Source of the DNA: Urophycis tenuis
Lineage: Eukaryota > Chordata > Actinopteri > Gadiformes > Phycidae
Length of the DNA stretch: 64,000 bases
Direction: 5' to 3'
NCBI GenBank assembly: GCA_036785325.1
Contig: JAXIVH010000041.1
Location: 1,240,001 to 1,304,000 of the forward strand
Of the stretch, positions 1 through 10,112 are shown piece by piece. Below the pieces are notes generated by a model. The model saw only the letters and a program-made list of their open reading frames with translations. It ran no database searches and had not been told where the DNA came from. The position numbers and the translations under genes were made by a program. Each line of letters opens with the position of its first letter. Position 1 is the stretch's first letter.

Positions 1-112
1 CTATTCTCGCCGTAGGTACTTCGGTAATGGGTTTTTTTGTGAAAAGTTTTCCGGATGAAATGCATGCTGGGTAATTGTCTTCTTCCTCCAATATGTCAAG
101 TGTAGGTTAAGG

Positions 113-1032
113 TTAGGGTAGATTTAGGGGTAGAGTTAGCAGTTAACCTTAACGTTAGGTTTGAAGTAAATGGGAGGGGTTGCGGTTAGGGTTAAGGTTA
201 GGGCTGAGGTTAGGGTTAGGTATAAGGTTACGGTTTAGGGTTAAGGTTAGGGTTAAGGTTAGGGTTACGGTTAGGGCTAAGGTTAGGGCTAAGGTTAGAG
301 TAAGGGTTAGGGTTAGCGTTACGGTTAGGGTAAGGTTAGGGTTAGGGTTAGAGGTTAGGGGTTAGGGGTTAGGGTTAAGATGAGGGCTGAGGTTAGGGTT
401 AAGGTTAGGGCTGAGGTTAGGGTTAGGTTTAAGGTTAGGGATAAGGTTAGGGTTGGGGTTACGGCTGAGATTGGGGTTAAGGTTAGGGTTGAGGTTAGGG
501 TTAGTGTTATGGATAAGGTTAGGTTAAGTGTTAGGGCCAAGGTTAGGGTTAAGGTTATGGTTAAGATTAGGGTTAGGGCTAGAATTAGGGTTAGGGCTAA
601 GGTTAGGGTTAGGGTTATGGCTGAGGTTAGGGTTAAGGTTAGGTTTGAGGTTAGTGTTAAGGTTAGGGCCAAGGTTAGGGTTAGGGTTAAGGTTAGGGTT
701 AGGGCTAAGGTTAGGGTTAGGGTTATGGCTGAGGCTAGGGTTAGGGCTAAAGTTAGGGCAAAGGTTAGAGTTAGGGTTAGCGTTAGAGTTAGGGTAGGGT
801 TAGTGTTGGAGGTTAGGGTAGGCTTAGGGTTAGAGTTAGAGTAGGGGTTAGGGTTAGAGTTAGAGTAGGGGTTAGGGTTAGTGTTAAGGCTAAGGTTAGG
901 GGTTGAGGTTAGTGTTAAGATTAGGGCCAAGGTAAGGGTTAGTGTTAGGGTTGAGTTAGGGTTAGGGCTAAGGTTAGGCCTATGGTTAGGGTTGGGGTTG
1001 AGGTTATCCCTAGGGTTAGAGTTAGAGCTAGA
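113..1032 (+). repeat. Degenerate TTAGGG tract, unit 1
   Basis: About 0.9 kb built from TTAGGG variants (GGTTAGGGTTAA, GGTTAGGGCTGA, GGGTTATGG and similar). The G-rich strand is the plus strand. The order of variant hexamers is nearly the same in the full-length copies of this tract in the window, so the tract spread as part of the unit and was not added again by telomerase. Both strands show long open frames here (R/V/K-rich on plus, L/T/N-rich on minus); these come from the hexamer period and are not genes. Confidence 0.9.
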
Positions 1033-1053
1033 GATTGAGGAAGGTAGAGTCAA

Positions 1054-1142
1054 GGTGAGACAGTCTGTACGGACTGAACTCACCCCCGCCGGATCGGGCT
1101 AGTACACTCTATCTCCCCCAACTCCCTCATTTCCATGAGGGA
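1054..1142 (+). other. Stem-loop cluster in long-unit tail
   Basis: Two strong inverted repeats lie just after the telomere-like tract. At 1054-1084 GGTGAG pairs with CTCACC and, inside it, CAGTC pairs with GACTG around the loop TGTACG. At 1123-1142 TCCCTCAT pairs perfectly with ATGAGGGA around TTCC. A short CCCG/CGGG pair lies between them. The cluster is absent from short units because their 710-bp deletion removes it. No known RNA family was recognised. Confidence 0.6.
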
Positions 1143-1326
1143 AGACAGGGGAGAAGAGATGGGAGGAGTATATATATTTAATATATATTTTTTTAGTAAA
1201 TAAATACATCGAGAGACTCACAGCTGGAGTGGGTTTTAATCTTTGTATTCAAGGTTGTTCCTCCTCTTTTGATTCCTCGCTGGTGGTGCGTCGTCTCCAC
1301 CTAGTGGTCGTTTTGTGAAGAAGAGT

Positions 1327-1377
1327 TATAGAAATAGAAATAGAAATACTCTATTGTTCCCAGGTTGGGAAATTGCA
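1327..1377 (-). mobile_element. LINE 3'-tail fragment (L2/CR1-like), reversed
   Basis: Read on the minus strand this is GCAATTTCCCA, then a GGGA.. AATA..GTA core, then a (TTTCTA)n tail. It aligns by eye with the plus-strand tail at 26926-26982 and with the 3' end of the LINE at 6105-7945. It recurs in every long T unit, so it entered before the unit was amplified. Confidence 0.55.
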
Positions 1378-1797
1378 TTAATAGGTAAGTAATAATAATA
1401 ATAACAATAATAATAGGTAATTGCAATAGTTGGTAAGGTAATCTATATTTAATTTATTTATTTATATTTGTATATTTATTTAGTCTATTTATTTATTCAT
1501 TTTTGTTTATTTATTTATTTAGATAAAGAGGATCACAGCTGGAGTGAGTTTTTAGTCTTTGTGTTAAAGGCTGGTTGCCTTCTTTTGATTCTTCAGTGGT
1601 GGTCCATCGCCTCCATCTAGTGGTCGTTTTGTGAATAACAGTTGGTAAGGTAATATAAATGGGTTGTGTAGAGAGCCCGTTCTTTCGATGGCCCTGGCTC
1701 GGTTAGGTTCGTTAGAGTTATCTCGATGACCCCCCCCCACCTCATCCAACGACTCGGTAGTTGAATAGGGGATCAAAGGCAGTTGCACTCGCCAATA

Positions 1798-2333
1798 TCA
1801 AGTCATCCGCAGCTCTCTTTTCCCATATTACCAAGAATGAAGTAAAACGAAATGGTTATCTGTCTTGTTGTGATATAACCGCTGATTTGGAGATATAGAC
1901 TTGTTTTTCCTTTTCCCAAAGGTTTTCTTTGTTCCAAGATGGAGGTCAATCTAGTTTGATTGAAGGTACTTCCAATGCATTGGTATATTTACTTATTTGA
2001 ATAAAGACGAGTCACAGCTGGAGTGAGACTTTTCTTTTCCATTTCTATTTTAGTATAAACGTGCTATCGAAATATTAGGACACGTCATCAGTAGTGGACC
2101 CTGGGATCATAGGGTGTTTCTGGCCATTGTCACTATACACCCTCACCCAAGGGAGGCCCCCCCGAGAGTGATCAATTCTCAAGGTGTGTCGTTTCCGAAA
2201 TGGAATTGGTATTGGGTTTAAGCTTTTTTAGGAGTGATCATTTGTTGAGGTAACGTCGAGGTAAGTAAAGGTAAGTAAAACACTTTTTAGGATACATTGT
2301 TTTGGTTATGGAGAGGAGGGGGCACATACTTAC
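1798..2333. repeat. T-unit spacer
   Basis: Non-coding spacer between the unit tail and block A. It holds AT-rich sequence, a CACAGCTGGAGTG motif near 2014, a GGCCCCCCCGAG stretch and a GTAAG-rich stretch (near 2254-2280). No ORF or RNA gene was recognised. It is nearly identical in all T units; the copy after 26374 is the most diverged. Confidence 0.7.
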
Positions 2334-2700
2334 CCCCTGACCAGCACAAACCAGTTGTTAACACCGCTAGGTAGCCCTGGTTTGGCCAATCAGGGCCGGA
2401 GCTTGGTTCTTGTCCTCTGTTGGGTCCAGATGAACTAGCAGAAAACTGGGGTCACGAAGGACCGAGGCCAGCCGTGACAAAGCACTGCCTCCACGGTCCC
2501 CCAATGCAGCTATCCTCAGCGATGGGTGTCCAGACCTAGGAAAGACCAAGACCAGCCCCGACCAGCGGTGCCTTCCCAGTCGGTCCCAGGGTAGGAAAGG
2601 CCAAGGCCAGCCGCGACTAAGCACTGCCTCCCTGGCCCCTCCAGGACCCCATGCCGAACAGCCTGTTAATAACAATTCCTGTGCCCCATACACCGCGCGA
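2334..2700 (-). other. Exon-like block A, copy 1
   Basis: Conserved 367-bp block on the minus strand, bounded by a strong splice donor (GGG|GTAAGTATG, intron bases from 2333 downwards) and a plausible acceptor (TCTCTGTAG|TCG at 2700/2701). A frame stays open for about 124 codons and stops with TAG at 2367-2369. It has no in-frame ATG; a 108-residue reading has to start at a GTG. The peptide is rich in W, P, G, R and L and contains three imperfect internal repeats (around GWPWPF, GLVLVF and LASVLRD), so the block itself grew by internal duplication. No protein family was recognised. It may be an internal exon of an amplified gene, an exon of a non-coding RNA, or a pseudogene fragment. Confidence 0.5.
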
Positions 2701-2897
2701 CTACAGAGATTGTGTAGGAAGTTGACCTTAGAGAAGACTCAATGGCTTACTTTCCTCACCCAAAACAACAATTTCTTGGGGTAGTCTATTCTCGCCGTAG
2801 GTACTTCGGTAATGGGTTTTTTTGTGAAAAGTTTTCCGGATGAAATGCATGCTGGGTAATTGTCTTCTTCCTCCAATATGTCAAGTGTAGGTTAAGG

Positions 2898-3781
2898 TTA
2901 GGGTAGATTTAGGGGTAGAGTTAGCAGTTAACCTTAACGTTAGGTTTGAAGTAAATGGGAGGGGTTGCGGTTAGGGTTAAGGTTAGGGCTGAGGTTAGGG
3001 TTAGGTATAAGGTTACGGTTTAGGGTTAAGGTTAGGGTTAAGGTTAGGGTTACGGTTAGGGCTAAGGTTAGGGCTAAGGTTAGAGTAAGGGTTAGGGTTA
3101 GCGTTACGGTTAGGGTAAGGTTAGGGTTAGGGTTAGAGGTTAGGGGTTAGGGGTTAGGGTTAAGATGAGGGCTGAGGTTAGGGTTAAGGTTAGGGCTGAG
3201 GTTAGGGTTAGGTTTAAGGTTAGGGATAAGGTTAGGGTTGGGGTTACGGCTGAGATTGGGGTTAAGGTTAGGGTTGAGGTTAGGGTTAGTGTTATGGATA
3301 AGGTTAGGTTAAGTGTTAGGGCCAAGGTTAGGGTTAAGGTTATGGTTAAGATTAGGGTTAGGGCTAGAATTAGGGTTAGGGCTAAGGTTAGGGTTAGGGT
3401 TATGGCTGAGGTTAGGGTTAAGGTTAGGTTTGAGGTTAGTGTTAAGGTTAGGGCCAAGGTTAGGGTTAGGGTTAAGGTTAGGGTTAGGGCTAAGGTAAGG
3501 GTTAGGGTTATGGCTGAGGCTAGGGTTAGGGCTAAAGTTAGGGCAAAGGTTAGAGTTAGGGTTAGCGTTAGAGTTAGGGTAGGGTTAGTGTTGGAGGTTA
3601 GGGTAGGCTTAGGGTTAGAGTTAGAGTAGGGGTTAGGGTTAGAGTTAGAGTAGGGGTTAGGGTTAGTGTTAAGGCTAAGGTTAGGGGTTGAGGTTAGTGT
3701 TAAGATTAGGGCCAAGGTAAGGGTTAGTGTTAGGGTTGAGTTAGGGTTAGGGCTAAGGTTAGGCCTATGGTTAGGGTTGGG
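2898..3781 (+). repeat. Degenerate TTAGGG tract, unit 2
   Basis: Same variant order as unit 1 up to the short-unit junction. The minus-strand frame across the junction is an artefact of the hexamer period. Confidence 0.9.
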
Positions 3782-4407
3782 TTCGTTAGAGTTATCTCGA
3801 TGACCCCCCCCCCACCTCATCCAACGACTCGGTAGTTGAATAGGGGATCAAAGGCAGTTGCACTCGCCAATATCTAGTCATCCGCAGCTCTCTTTTCCCA
3901 TATTACCAAGAATGAAGTAAAACGAAATGGTTATCTGTCTTGTTGTGATATAACCGCTGATTTGGAGATATAGACTTGTTTTTCCTTTTCCCAAAGGTTT
4001 TCTTTGTTCCAAGATGGAGGTCAATCTAGTTTGATTGAAGGTACTTCCAATGCATTGGTATATTTACTTATTTGAATAAAGACGAGTCACAGCTGGAGTG
4101 AGACTTTTCTTTTCCATTTCTATTTTAGTATAAACGTGCTATCGAAATATTAGGACACGTCATCAGTAGTGGACCCTGGGATCATAGGGTGTTTCTGGCC
4201 ATTGTCACTATACACCCTCACCCAAGGGAGGCCCCCCCGAGAGTGATCAATTCTCAAGGTGTGTCGTTTCCGAAATGGAATTGGTATTGGGTTTAAGCTT
4301 TTTTAGGAGTGATCATTTGTTGAGGTAACGTCGAGGTAAGTAAAGGTAAGTAAAACACTTTTTAGGATACATTGTTTTGGTTATGGAGAGGAGGGGGCAC
4401 ATACTTA

Positions 4408-4775
4408 CCCCCTGACCAGCACAAACCAGTTGTTAACACCGCTAGGTAGCCCTGGTTTGGCCAATCAGGGCCGGAGCTTGGTTCTTGTCCTCTGTTGGGT
4501 CCAGATGAACTAGCAGAAAACTGGGGTCACGAAGGACCGAGGCCAGCCGTGACAAAGCACTGCCTCCACGGTCCCCCAATGCAGCTATCCTCAGCGATGG
4601 GTGTCCAGACCTAGGAAAGACCAAGACCAGCCCCGACCAGCGGTGCCTTCCCAGTCGGTCCCAGGGTAGGAAAGGCCAAGGCCAGCCGCGACTAAGCACT
4701 GCCTCCCTGGCCCCTCCAGGACCCCATGCCGAACAGCCTGTTAATAACAATTCCTGTGCCCCATACACCGCGCGA
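4408..4775 (-). other. Exon-like block A, copy 2
   Basis: The 108-codon GTG-started reading lies at 4442-4768 and encodes the same peptide as copy 1. The GTAAGTATG donor is intact. Confidence 0.5.
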
Positions 4776-4972
4776 CTACAGAGATTGTGTAGGAAGTTGA
4801 CCTTAGAGAAGACTCAATGGCTTACTTTCCTCACCCAAAACAACAATTTCTTGGGGTAGTCTATTCTCGCCGTAGGTACTTCGGTAATGGGTTTTTTTGT
4901 GAAAAGTTTTCCGGATGAAATGCATGCTGGGTAATTGTCTTCTTCCTCCAATATGTCAAGTGTAGGTTAAGG

Positions 4973-5892
4973 TTAGGGTAGATTTAGGGGTAGAGTTAGC
5001 AGTTAACCTTAACATTAGGTTTGAAGTAAATGGGAGGGGTTGCGGTTAGGGTTAAGGTTAGGGCTGAGGTTAGGGTTAGGTATAAGGTTACGGTTTAGGG
5101 TTAAGGTTAGGGTTAAGGTTAGGGTTACGGTTAGGGCTAAGGTTAGGGCTAAGGTTAGAGTAAGGGTTAGGGTTAGCGTTACGGTTAGGGTAAGGTTAGG
5201 GTTAGGGTTAGAGGTTAGGGTTTAGGGGTTAGGGTTAAGATGAGGGCTGAGGTTAGGGTTAAGGTTAGGGCTGAGGTTAGGGTTAGCTTTAAGGTTAGGG
5301 ATAAGGTTAGGGTTGGGGTTACGGCTGAGATTGGGGTTAAGGTTAGGGTTGAGGTTAGGGTTAGTGTTATGGATAAGGTTAGGTTAAGTGTTAGGGCCAA
5401 GGTTAGGGTTAAGGTTATGGTTAAGATTAGGGTTAGGGCTAGAATTAGGGTTAGGGCTAAGGTTAGGGTTAGGGTTATGGCTGAGGTTAGGGTTAAGGTT
5501 AGGTTTGAGGTTAGGGTTAAGGTTAGGGCCAAGGTTAGGGTTAGGGTTAAGGTTAGGGTTAGCGCTAAGGTTAGGGTTAGGGTTATGGCTGAGGCTAGGG
5601 TTAGGGCTAAAGTTAGGGCAAAGGTTAGAGTTAGGGTTAGCGTTAGAGTTAGGGTAGGGTTAGTGTTGGAGATTAGGGTAGGCTTAGGGTTAGAGTTAGA
5701 GTAGGGGTTAGGGTTAGAGTTAGAGTAGGGGTTAGGGTTAGTGTTAAGGCTAAGGTTAGGGGTTGAGGTTAGTGTTAAGATTAGGGCCAAGGTAAGGGTT
5801 AGTGTTAGGGTTGAGTTAGGGTTAGGGCTAAGGTTAGGCCTATGGTTAGGGTTGGGGTTGAGGTTATCCCTAGGGTTAGAGTTAGAGCTAGA
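4973..5892 (+). repeat. Degenerate TTAGGG tract, unit 3
   Basis: Same variant order as unit 1, with a few private substitutions (for example GGTTAGCTTTAAG near 5284). Confidence 0.9.
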
Positions 5893-6104
5893 GATTGAGG
5901 AAGGTAGAGTCAAGGTGAGACAGTCTGTACGGACTGAACTCACCCCCGCCGGATCGGGCTAGTACACTCTATCTCCCCCAACTCCCTCATTTCCATGAGG
6001 GAAGACAGGGGAGAAGAGATGGGAGGAGTATATATATTTAATATATATTTTTTTAGTAAATAAATACATCGAGAGACTCACCGCTGGAGTGGGTTTTAAT
6101 CTTT

Positions 6105-7481
6105 AGACAACTGATTAGACTCCACTCCAACAAAGCGGCGGGCCCTGATGGTGTGTTCCCCAGGGTACTGAAAGCCTGTGCCCCCCAGCTGTGTGGAGTT
6201 CTTAATCATGTCTTCAACCTGAGCCTGCACCTCCAGAAGGTCCCTCTGATGTGGAAGACGTCCTGCCTCGTTCCTGTCCCAAAGACGCTGCGCCCCAGCA
6301 GCCCTAAGGACTACAGACCGGTGGCTCTGACGTCACATATCATGAAGACCATGGAGAGGCTTGTCTTGGAGCAGCTCAGGCCTATGGTCAGACCCTTCTC
6401 GGACCAGCTGCAGTTCGCCTACCAGCCCCGCCTGGGAGTCGAGGACTGCATCATCTACCTGCTGAACAAAGCCTACTCGCATCTAGACAAGCCGGCGAGC
6501 ACTGTGAGAGTCATGTTCTTTGACTTCTCCAGTGCTTTCAACACCTTACGGCCTGGTCTCCTGGGTGAGAAGATGGCGGCGATGCAGGTTGATGCCCCCT
6601 TGGTGTCCTGGATTGTTGACTACCTGATGGGCAGACCACAGTTTGTACGCCTACAGAACTGTGTATCTGACAGGGTGGTCAGCAACACCGGGGCCCCTCA
6701 GGGGACGGTCCTTTCTCCCTTCCTCTTCACCCTCTACACCTCAGACTTCAGCTATTGCACTGAGTCTTGCCACCTTCAGAAGTTTTCTGATGACTCTGCA
6801 GTAGTTGGCTGTATTGAGGGGGGTGATGAGGGTGAGTATAGGACTGTTGTGGGCAACTTTGTCTCTTGGTGTGAGCTGAACCGTCTACAGCTCAATGCTA
6901 CCAAGACAAAGGAGCTCATTGTGGACCTAAGGAGGGTCAAAACACCGGTGGGCCCTGTGTTCATCCAGGGGGTTCCTGTCGACATTGTTGAGGAGTACAA
7001 GTACCTGGGGGTGTACTTCAACAACAAGTTGGACTGGACCAGGAACACAGAGGCTATCTATAAGAAGGGCCAAAGCCGACTATTTTTTCTTAGGAGGCTA
7101 AGGTCCTTCAACATCTGTAGGACAATGCTGAGGATGTTCTACGAGTCTGTGGTTGCCAGTGCGATCTTCTTCGCTGTCACATGCTGGGGCAGTGGGATGA
7201 GGGTCGCGGACACCAATAGACTCAATAGACTCATCAAGAGGGCTGGTGATGTTGTGGGTGAGGAATTGGACACTCTGACTACCGTGGCAGATAGGAGGAT
7301 GCTGTCCAGGCTACGGACTATCATGGACAATGCCTCTCACCCTCTCTTTTCCACCCTGGCTCAGCGGAGGAGTACCTTCAGCAGAAGACTCCTCTCACCT
7401 AGATGCACCACAGAGCGACATAGGAAATCATTCCTGCCTGTGGTCATCAAACTGTACAATTTGTCACTGTCGTCTGCATAA
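6105..7481 (+). pseudogene. Partial ORF2 (reverse transcriptase to C-terminus) of the L2/CR1-like LINE
   Basis: The frame is open from the insertion edge to TAA at 7479-7481. Counting from a GTG at 6153 it gives 442 residues. The palm aspartate motif is FFDFSSAF (about residues 122-129), the ...GAPQGTVLSPFLF motif is near 180-192, and the catalytic doublet is FSDD (211-214) in place of the usual YADD-type box. EYKYLGV (281-287) follows as the next RT block. The endonuclease domain, any ORF1 and the first RT residues are missing, so the copy cannot move by itself although what remains has no stop or frameshift. The family was assigned from the look of the protein and its 3' tail, so L2, CR1 and Rex1-like labels are not separated here. 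Confidence 0.8.
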
Positions 7482-7945
7482 TTGGTCCACTACACTATAT
7501 CTTATTACATGACTGTCATTTCATTTCACTGTAATATCACTACATAACTGGTCATTTCACTGCATGACTGTGATTTACTACACAACTGGTCATCTGGTCA
7601 TCTCTGCACAACTGGTTTTTACAAAAATCCGACATGCTACATCCTAGTGTATGCTATTACCTTGTAGTGTATGCCTGGATGTATGTACATTTATGTATAT
7701 TATCATTTCTTGATGTACATTTTTATATATTTTGTTACATAGGTTACATTATATTTGTACATAGGTTTATACTTTTATTTTTACATAGGTTTTATATTTT
7801 TATTTAGGTCTCCTTATATATTTATATTTATATTTTCTAACACTCTACTATACGTAGAGTGTCCTCTTTTTTCAACTGGAGTTTTGTCACGAAGACAATT
7901 TCCCTCAGGGATCAATAAAGTATGTCTGTCTGTCTGTCTGTCTGT
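6105..7945 (+). mobile_element. 5'-truncated L2/CR1-like LINE
   Basis: Non-LTR retrotransposon fragment inserted in T unit 3. The reading frame starts abruptly inside the N-terminal part of the reverse transcriptase (residues like NKAAGPDGV near 6129-6152), as expected for 5' truncation during target-primed reverse transcription. The 3' UTR (7482-7945) is AT-rich and ends in GGGATCAATAAAGTATG plus a (TGTC)n tail. CTTT or TCTTT occurs at both edges (6101-6104 and 7946-7949), which is a very short target duplication or junction homology. Other T units have no insertion here, so it came after unit amplification. Confidence 0.85.
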
Positions 7946-8499
7946 CTTTGTATTCAAGGTTGTTCCTCCTCTTTTGATTCCTCGCTGGTGGTGTGTCGTC
8001 TCCACCTAGTGGTCGTTTTGTGAAGAAGAGTTATAGAAATAGAAATAGAAATACTCTATTGTTCCCAGGTTGGGAAATTGCATTAATAGGTAAGTAATAA
8101 TAATAATAATAGGTAATTGCAATAGTTGGTAAGGTAATCTATATTTCATTTATTTATTTATATTTGTATATTTATTTAGTCTATTTATTTATTCATTTTT
8201 GTTTATTTATTTATTTAGATAAAGAGGATCACAGCTGGAGTGAGTTTTTAGTCTTTGTGTTAAAGGCTGGTTGCCTTCTTTTGATTCTTCAGTGGTGGTC
8301 CATCGCCTCCATCTAGTGGTCGTTTTGTGAATAACAGTTGGTAAGGTAATATAAATGGGTTGTGTAGAGAGCCCGTTCTTTCGATGGCCCTGGCTCGGTT
8401 AGGTTCGTTAGAGTTATCTCGATGACCCCCCCCCCACCTCATCCAACGACTCGGTTGTTGAATAGGGGATCAAAGGCAGTTGCACTCGCCAATATCAAG

Positions 8500-9044
8500 C
8501 TTAGATTTCCCCGCTTATAATGAGCCCATCCCCAAGCAATTTGGTTGCTCAGAGACAAAACTGTGTCAGGTTGACTGAAGTTTACCCAGCAGCTAAAAAC
8601 ATACCTTCAACGTTTCAATTAACATCAATCTTTCCTTACAGATCACAAATTAATTATCTTAGTATTTCAACGACCAATGAGTCAATATAGTCTTGCCATA
8701 CGCCGTTGGAAAGCTTAGATTTCCCCGCTTAAAATGAGCCCATCCGCGAGCAGTCTGCTTGCTCACAGACAAAACTGCGTCAGGTTGACTGAAGTCTACC
8801 CAGCAGCTAAAAACATACCTTCAACGTTTCAATTAAGATCAATCTTTCAATAAAGAACAGAAATTAATTAGCTTAGTATTTAAACGACCTATGACTCAAT
8901 ATAGTCTTGCCATACGCCGTTGGGAACCTTAGATTTCCCCGCTTAAAATGAGCCCATCCCCGAGCAATTTGGTTGCTCACAGACAAAACTGCGTCAGGTT
9001 GACTGAAGTCTACCCAGCAGCTAAAAACATACCTTCAACTTTTC
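8500..9044 (+). repeat. 214-bp satellite, array 1
   Basis: Monomer starts (CTTAGATTTCCCCGCTTA) fall at 8500, 8714 and 8928, exactly 214 bp apart. The third monomer is interrupted by the block-B insert. The second is an intermediate type that contains both possible stem-loops of the family. Confidence 0.9.
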
Positions 9045-9233
9045 AATGCACGCGTTTTTTTTGTAACACGTGTAGCTATGATAAAGGACACATGTTTTGG
9101 CCTGTTTTATTATTCATAGTTGGCTTAACAGTAATAGAATATTATTATATGCTATAAGTGACCAGACGTCCGAGATCAAAACTGGGAGCATAATCCTCGA
9201 GAAGGGGGAAAAAAAGGGTCAGCTATGTTTAAG

Positions 9234-9284
9234 TATATATATATATGTGTGTGTATATATGCGTGTGTGTGTGTGTATATATGC

Positions 9285-9332
<48 letters not shown>
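9234..9332. repeat. (TA)n/(GT)n microsatellite, insert 1
   Basis: Compound TA then GT repeat with GCG interruptions, directly next to the splice-donor side of block B. Its length differs between copies. Confidence 0.95.
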
Positions 9333-9335
<3 letters not shown>

Positions 9336-9345
9336 AATCACTTAC

Positions 9346-9849
9346 TTGGAACGGCATGATCCCATATCGCTGTGAAGGGATGGCGTTAACCAGGTGGGCG
9401 TGCAACCCCTCGAGAGAGTTGCTGCCTCACCGGCACTTGTACTTGTTCAGCCGGATGCAGTTCTTCACAACCACCTTCACAGAGACATACAGCTGTATGC
9501 CAGGGGGGTCATGTAACACACAACCTATTGCAAGGTCCTCATTTATGCTAGTGTCATTTTGAAATGTTACCATATACAAGTTTGAATGGTTTTGACACAC
9601 GATGACTGCAGAGACAGCTGCAGGATGGCCCACGAAGCAGGACGGAGGGGGCCTGTGGCTGTGCGGGGAGGACCAGCGGTATGGGTGCTGCCGACACAGG
9701 GGGCGGGCGGGCCACAGGCTGACGCAGCAGGAGGCCTCGGCTGGAGGCGGGTGGGCGCAGGAGGCTTCGGCCGGGTGGAGGACAACAACGCAGTGGGCTG
9801 AACGGGCCGGTTGGTGGGAGTCACAGGCTCTGGCTCATCAACAAATAAC
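9346..9849 (-). other. Exon-like block B, copy 1
   Basis: 504 bp on the minus strand between an acceptor (TATATTTCCAG|GTTATTTG) and a near-consensus donor (TTCCAA|GTAAGTGA). Two frames are largely open. One runs LFVDEPEPVTPTNRP.. from the first bases and is rich in P, T and A, ending at TAA after about 95 codons. The other opens after two early stops and contains a cysteine- and valine-rich segment (..VTFQNDTSINEDLAIGC..) whose spacing looks protein-like; here it ends at TGA right after NKYKCR. That TGA is also part of a CCG|GTGAGG donor-like site. No family was identified. All nine copies are exactly 504 bp. Confidence 0.5.
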
Positions 9850-10112
9850 CTGGAAATATAAAATACACACGTGATCAGTATTGATATTGATATCTTTTAT
9901 AAGAACACTGTTCATACCGTTTAGACTTTTTATACAACTGTTTATACAATGTCCATACTGTTTATTTATTAATGTTTATCACTGAAAAATAAAGGTGACT
10001 TGGTATGACTTGTGTGCTATTTTCTTTCCACAGCCAACAGAACACACATGAATCAGCTTATTATTTCGACGACCCATGGGCAAATATAGTCATGCCATAC
10101 GTCGTTGGAAAG

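Larger units (their letters stand above)
1..2785 (+). repeat. T unit 1 (long form, reference copy)
   Basis: Reference copy of the tandem subtelomere-like unit. Head 1-112, degenerate TTAGGG tract 113-1032, structured tail 1033-1797, spacer 1798-2333, exon-like block A 2334-2700 (minus strand), connector 2701-2785. The tail holds stem-loops (1054-1142), a short AT-rich stretch, a reversed LINE 3' tail (about 1327-1377), a TAA-type microsatellite (1388-1414) and two related ~110-bp direct repeats (about 1211-1320 and 1529-1640) that share CACAGCTGGAGTG at one end and CTAGTGGTCGTTTTGTGA at the other. A third copy of the CACAGCTGGAGTG motif is in the spacer near 2014. Other copies were recognised by the same head, which begins CTATTCTCGCCGTAGG. 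Confidence 0.9.
2786..4860 (+). repeat. T unit 2 (short form)
   Basis: 2075-bp copy. The structured tail is missing: the tract runs at 3780/3781 from ...GGTTGG straight into GTTCGTTAGAGTTATCTCG. In long units these two sequences are 710 bp apart and share a short GGTT-type homology. Stem-loops, LINE tail and both 110-bp repeats are therefore absent. Confidence 0.9.
4861..8499 (+). repeat. T unit 3 (long form, LINE-interrupted, joins satellite)
   Basis: Long unit with stem-loops at 5914-6002, split at 6104/6105 by a LINE that ends at 7945. The unit resumes at 7946 and carries the reversed LINE tail, microsatellite and second 110-bp repeat. It stops at CCAATATCAAG, where the 214-bp satellite begins at 8500; it therefore has no spacer and no block A. 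Confidence 0.85.
9045..10045. repeat. Satellite-embedded insert carrying block B, copy 1
   Basis: About 1 kb placed inside one satellite monomer. Monomer starts on either side (8928 and 10113) are 1185 bp apart, which is 214 plus 971. In order it holds an AT-rich lead, a (TA)n/(GT)n microsatellite, exon-like block B on the minus strand and ~180 bp of AT-rich sequence, with AATAAA then a GT-rich stretch and TTTTCTTTCCACAG on the plus strand. The edges fall in the AACATCAATCTTTCC part of the monomer. Confidence 0.75.

Noticed and set aside
355..1083. Long open frames on both strands through the TTAGGG tracts (R/V/K-rich, L/G-rich and L/T/N-rich peptides), repeated in every T unit
   Set aside because: TTAGGG-type hexamers leave two frames per strand free of stops. 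The peptides are direct readings of the hexamer and change with each repeat slip.
2325..2340. Possible U1 snRNA gene: ATACTTACC on the plus strand equals the start of U1
   Set aside because: The following bases do not match U1 and there is no Sm site or U1 fold. The match is simply the reverse complement of a good splice donor on the minus strand.
9097..9375. Frames reading YIYVCVYMRVCVC.. across the GT microsatellites
   Set aside because: They are translations of TA and GT dinucleotide repeats and vary with repeat length in each copy.
9427..9562. Plus-strand 60-68 codon frames across block B (..RELLPHRHLYLFSR..)
   Set aside because: The splice signals fit the minus strand, where the frames also extend further. 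The plus frames look like shadows, though the block's coding status is itself unproven.
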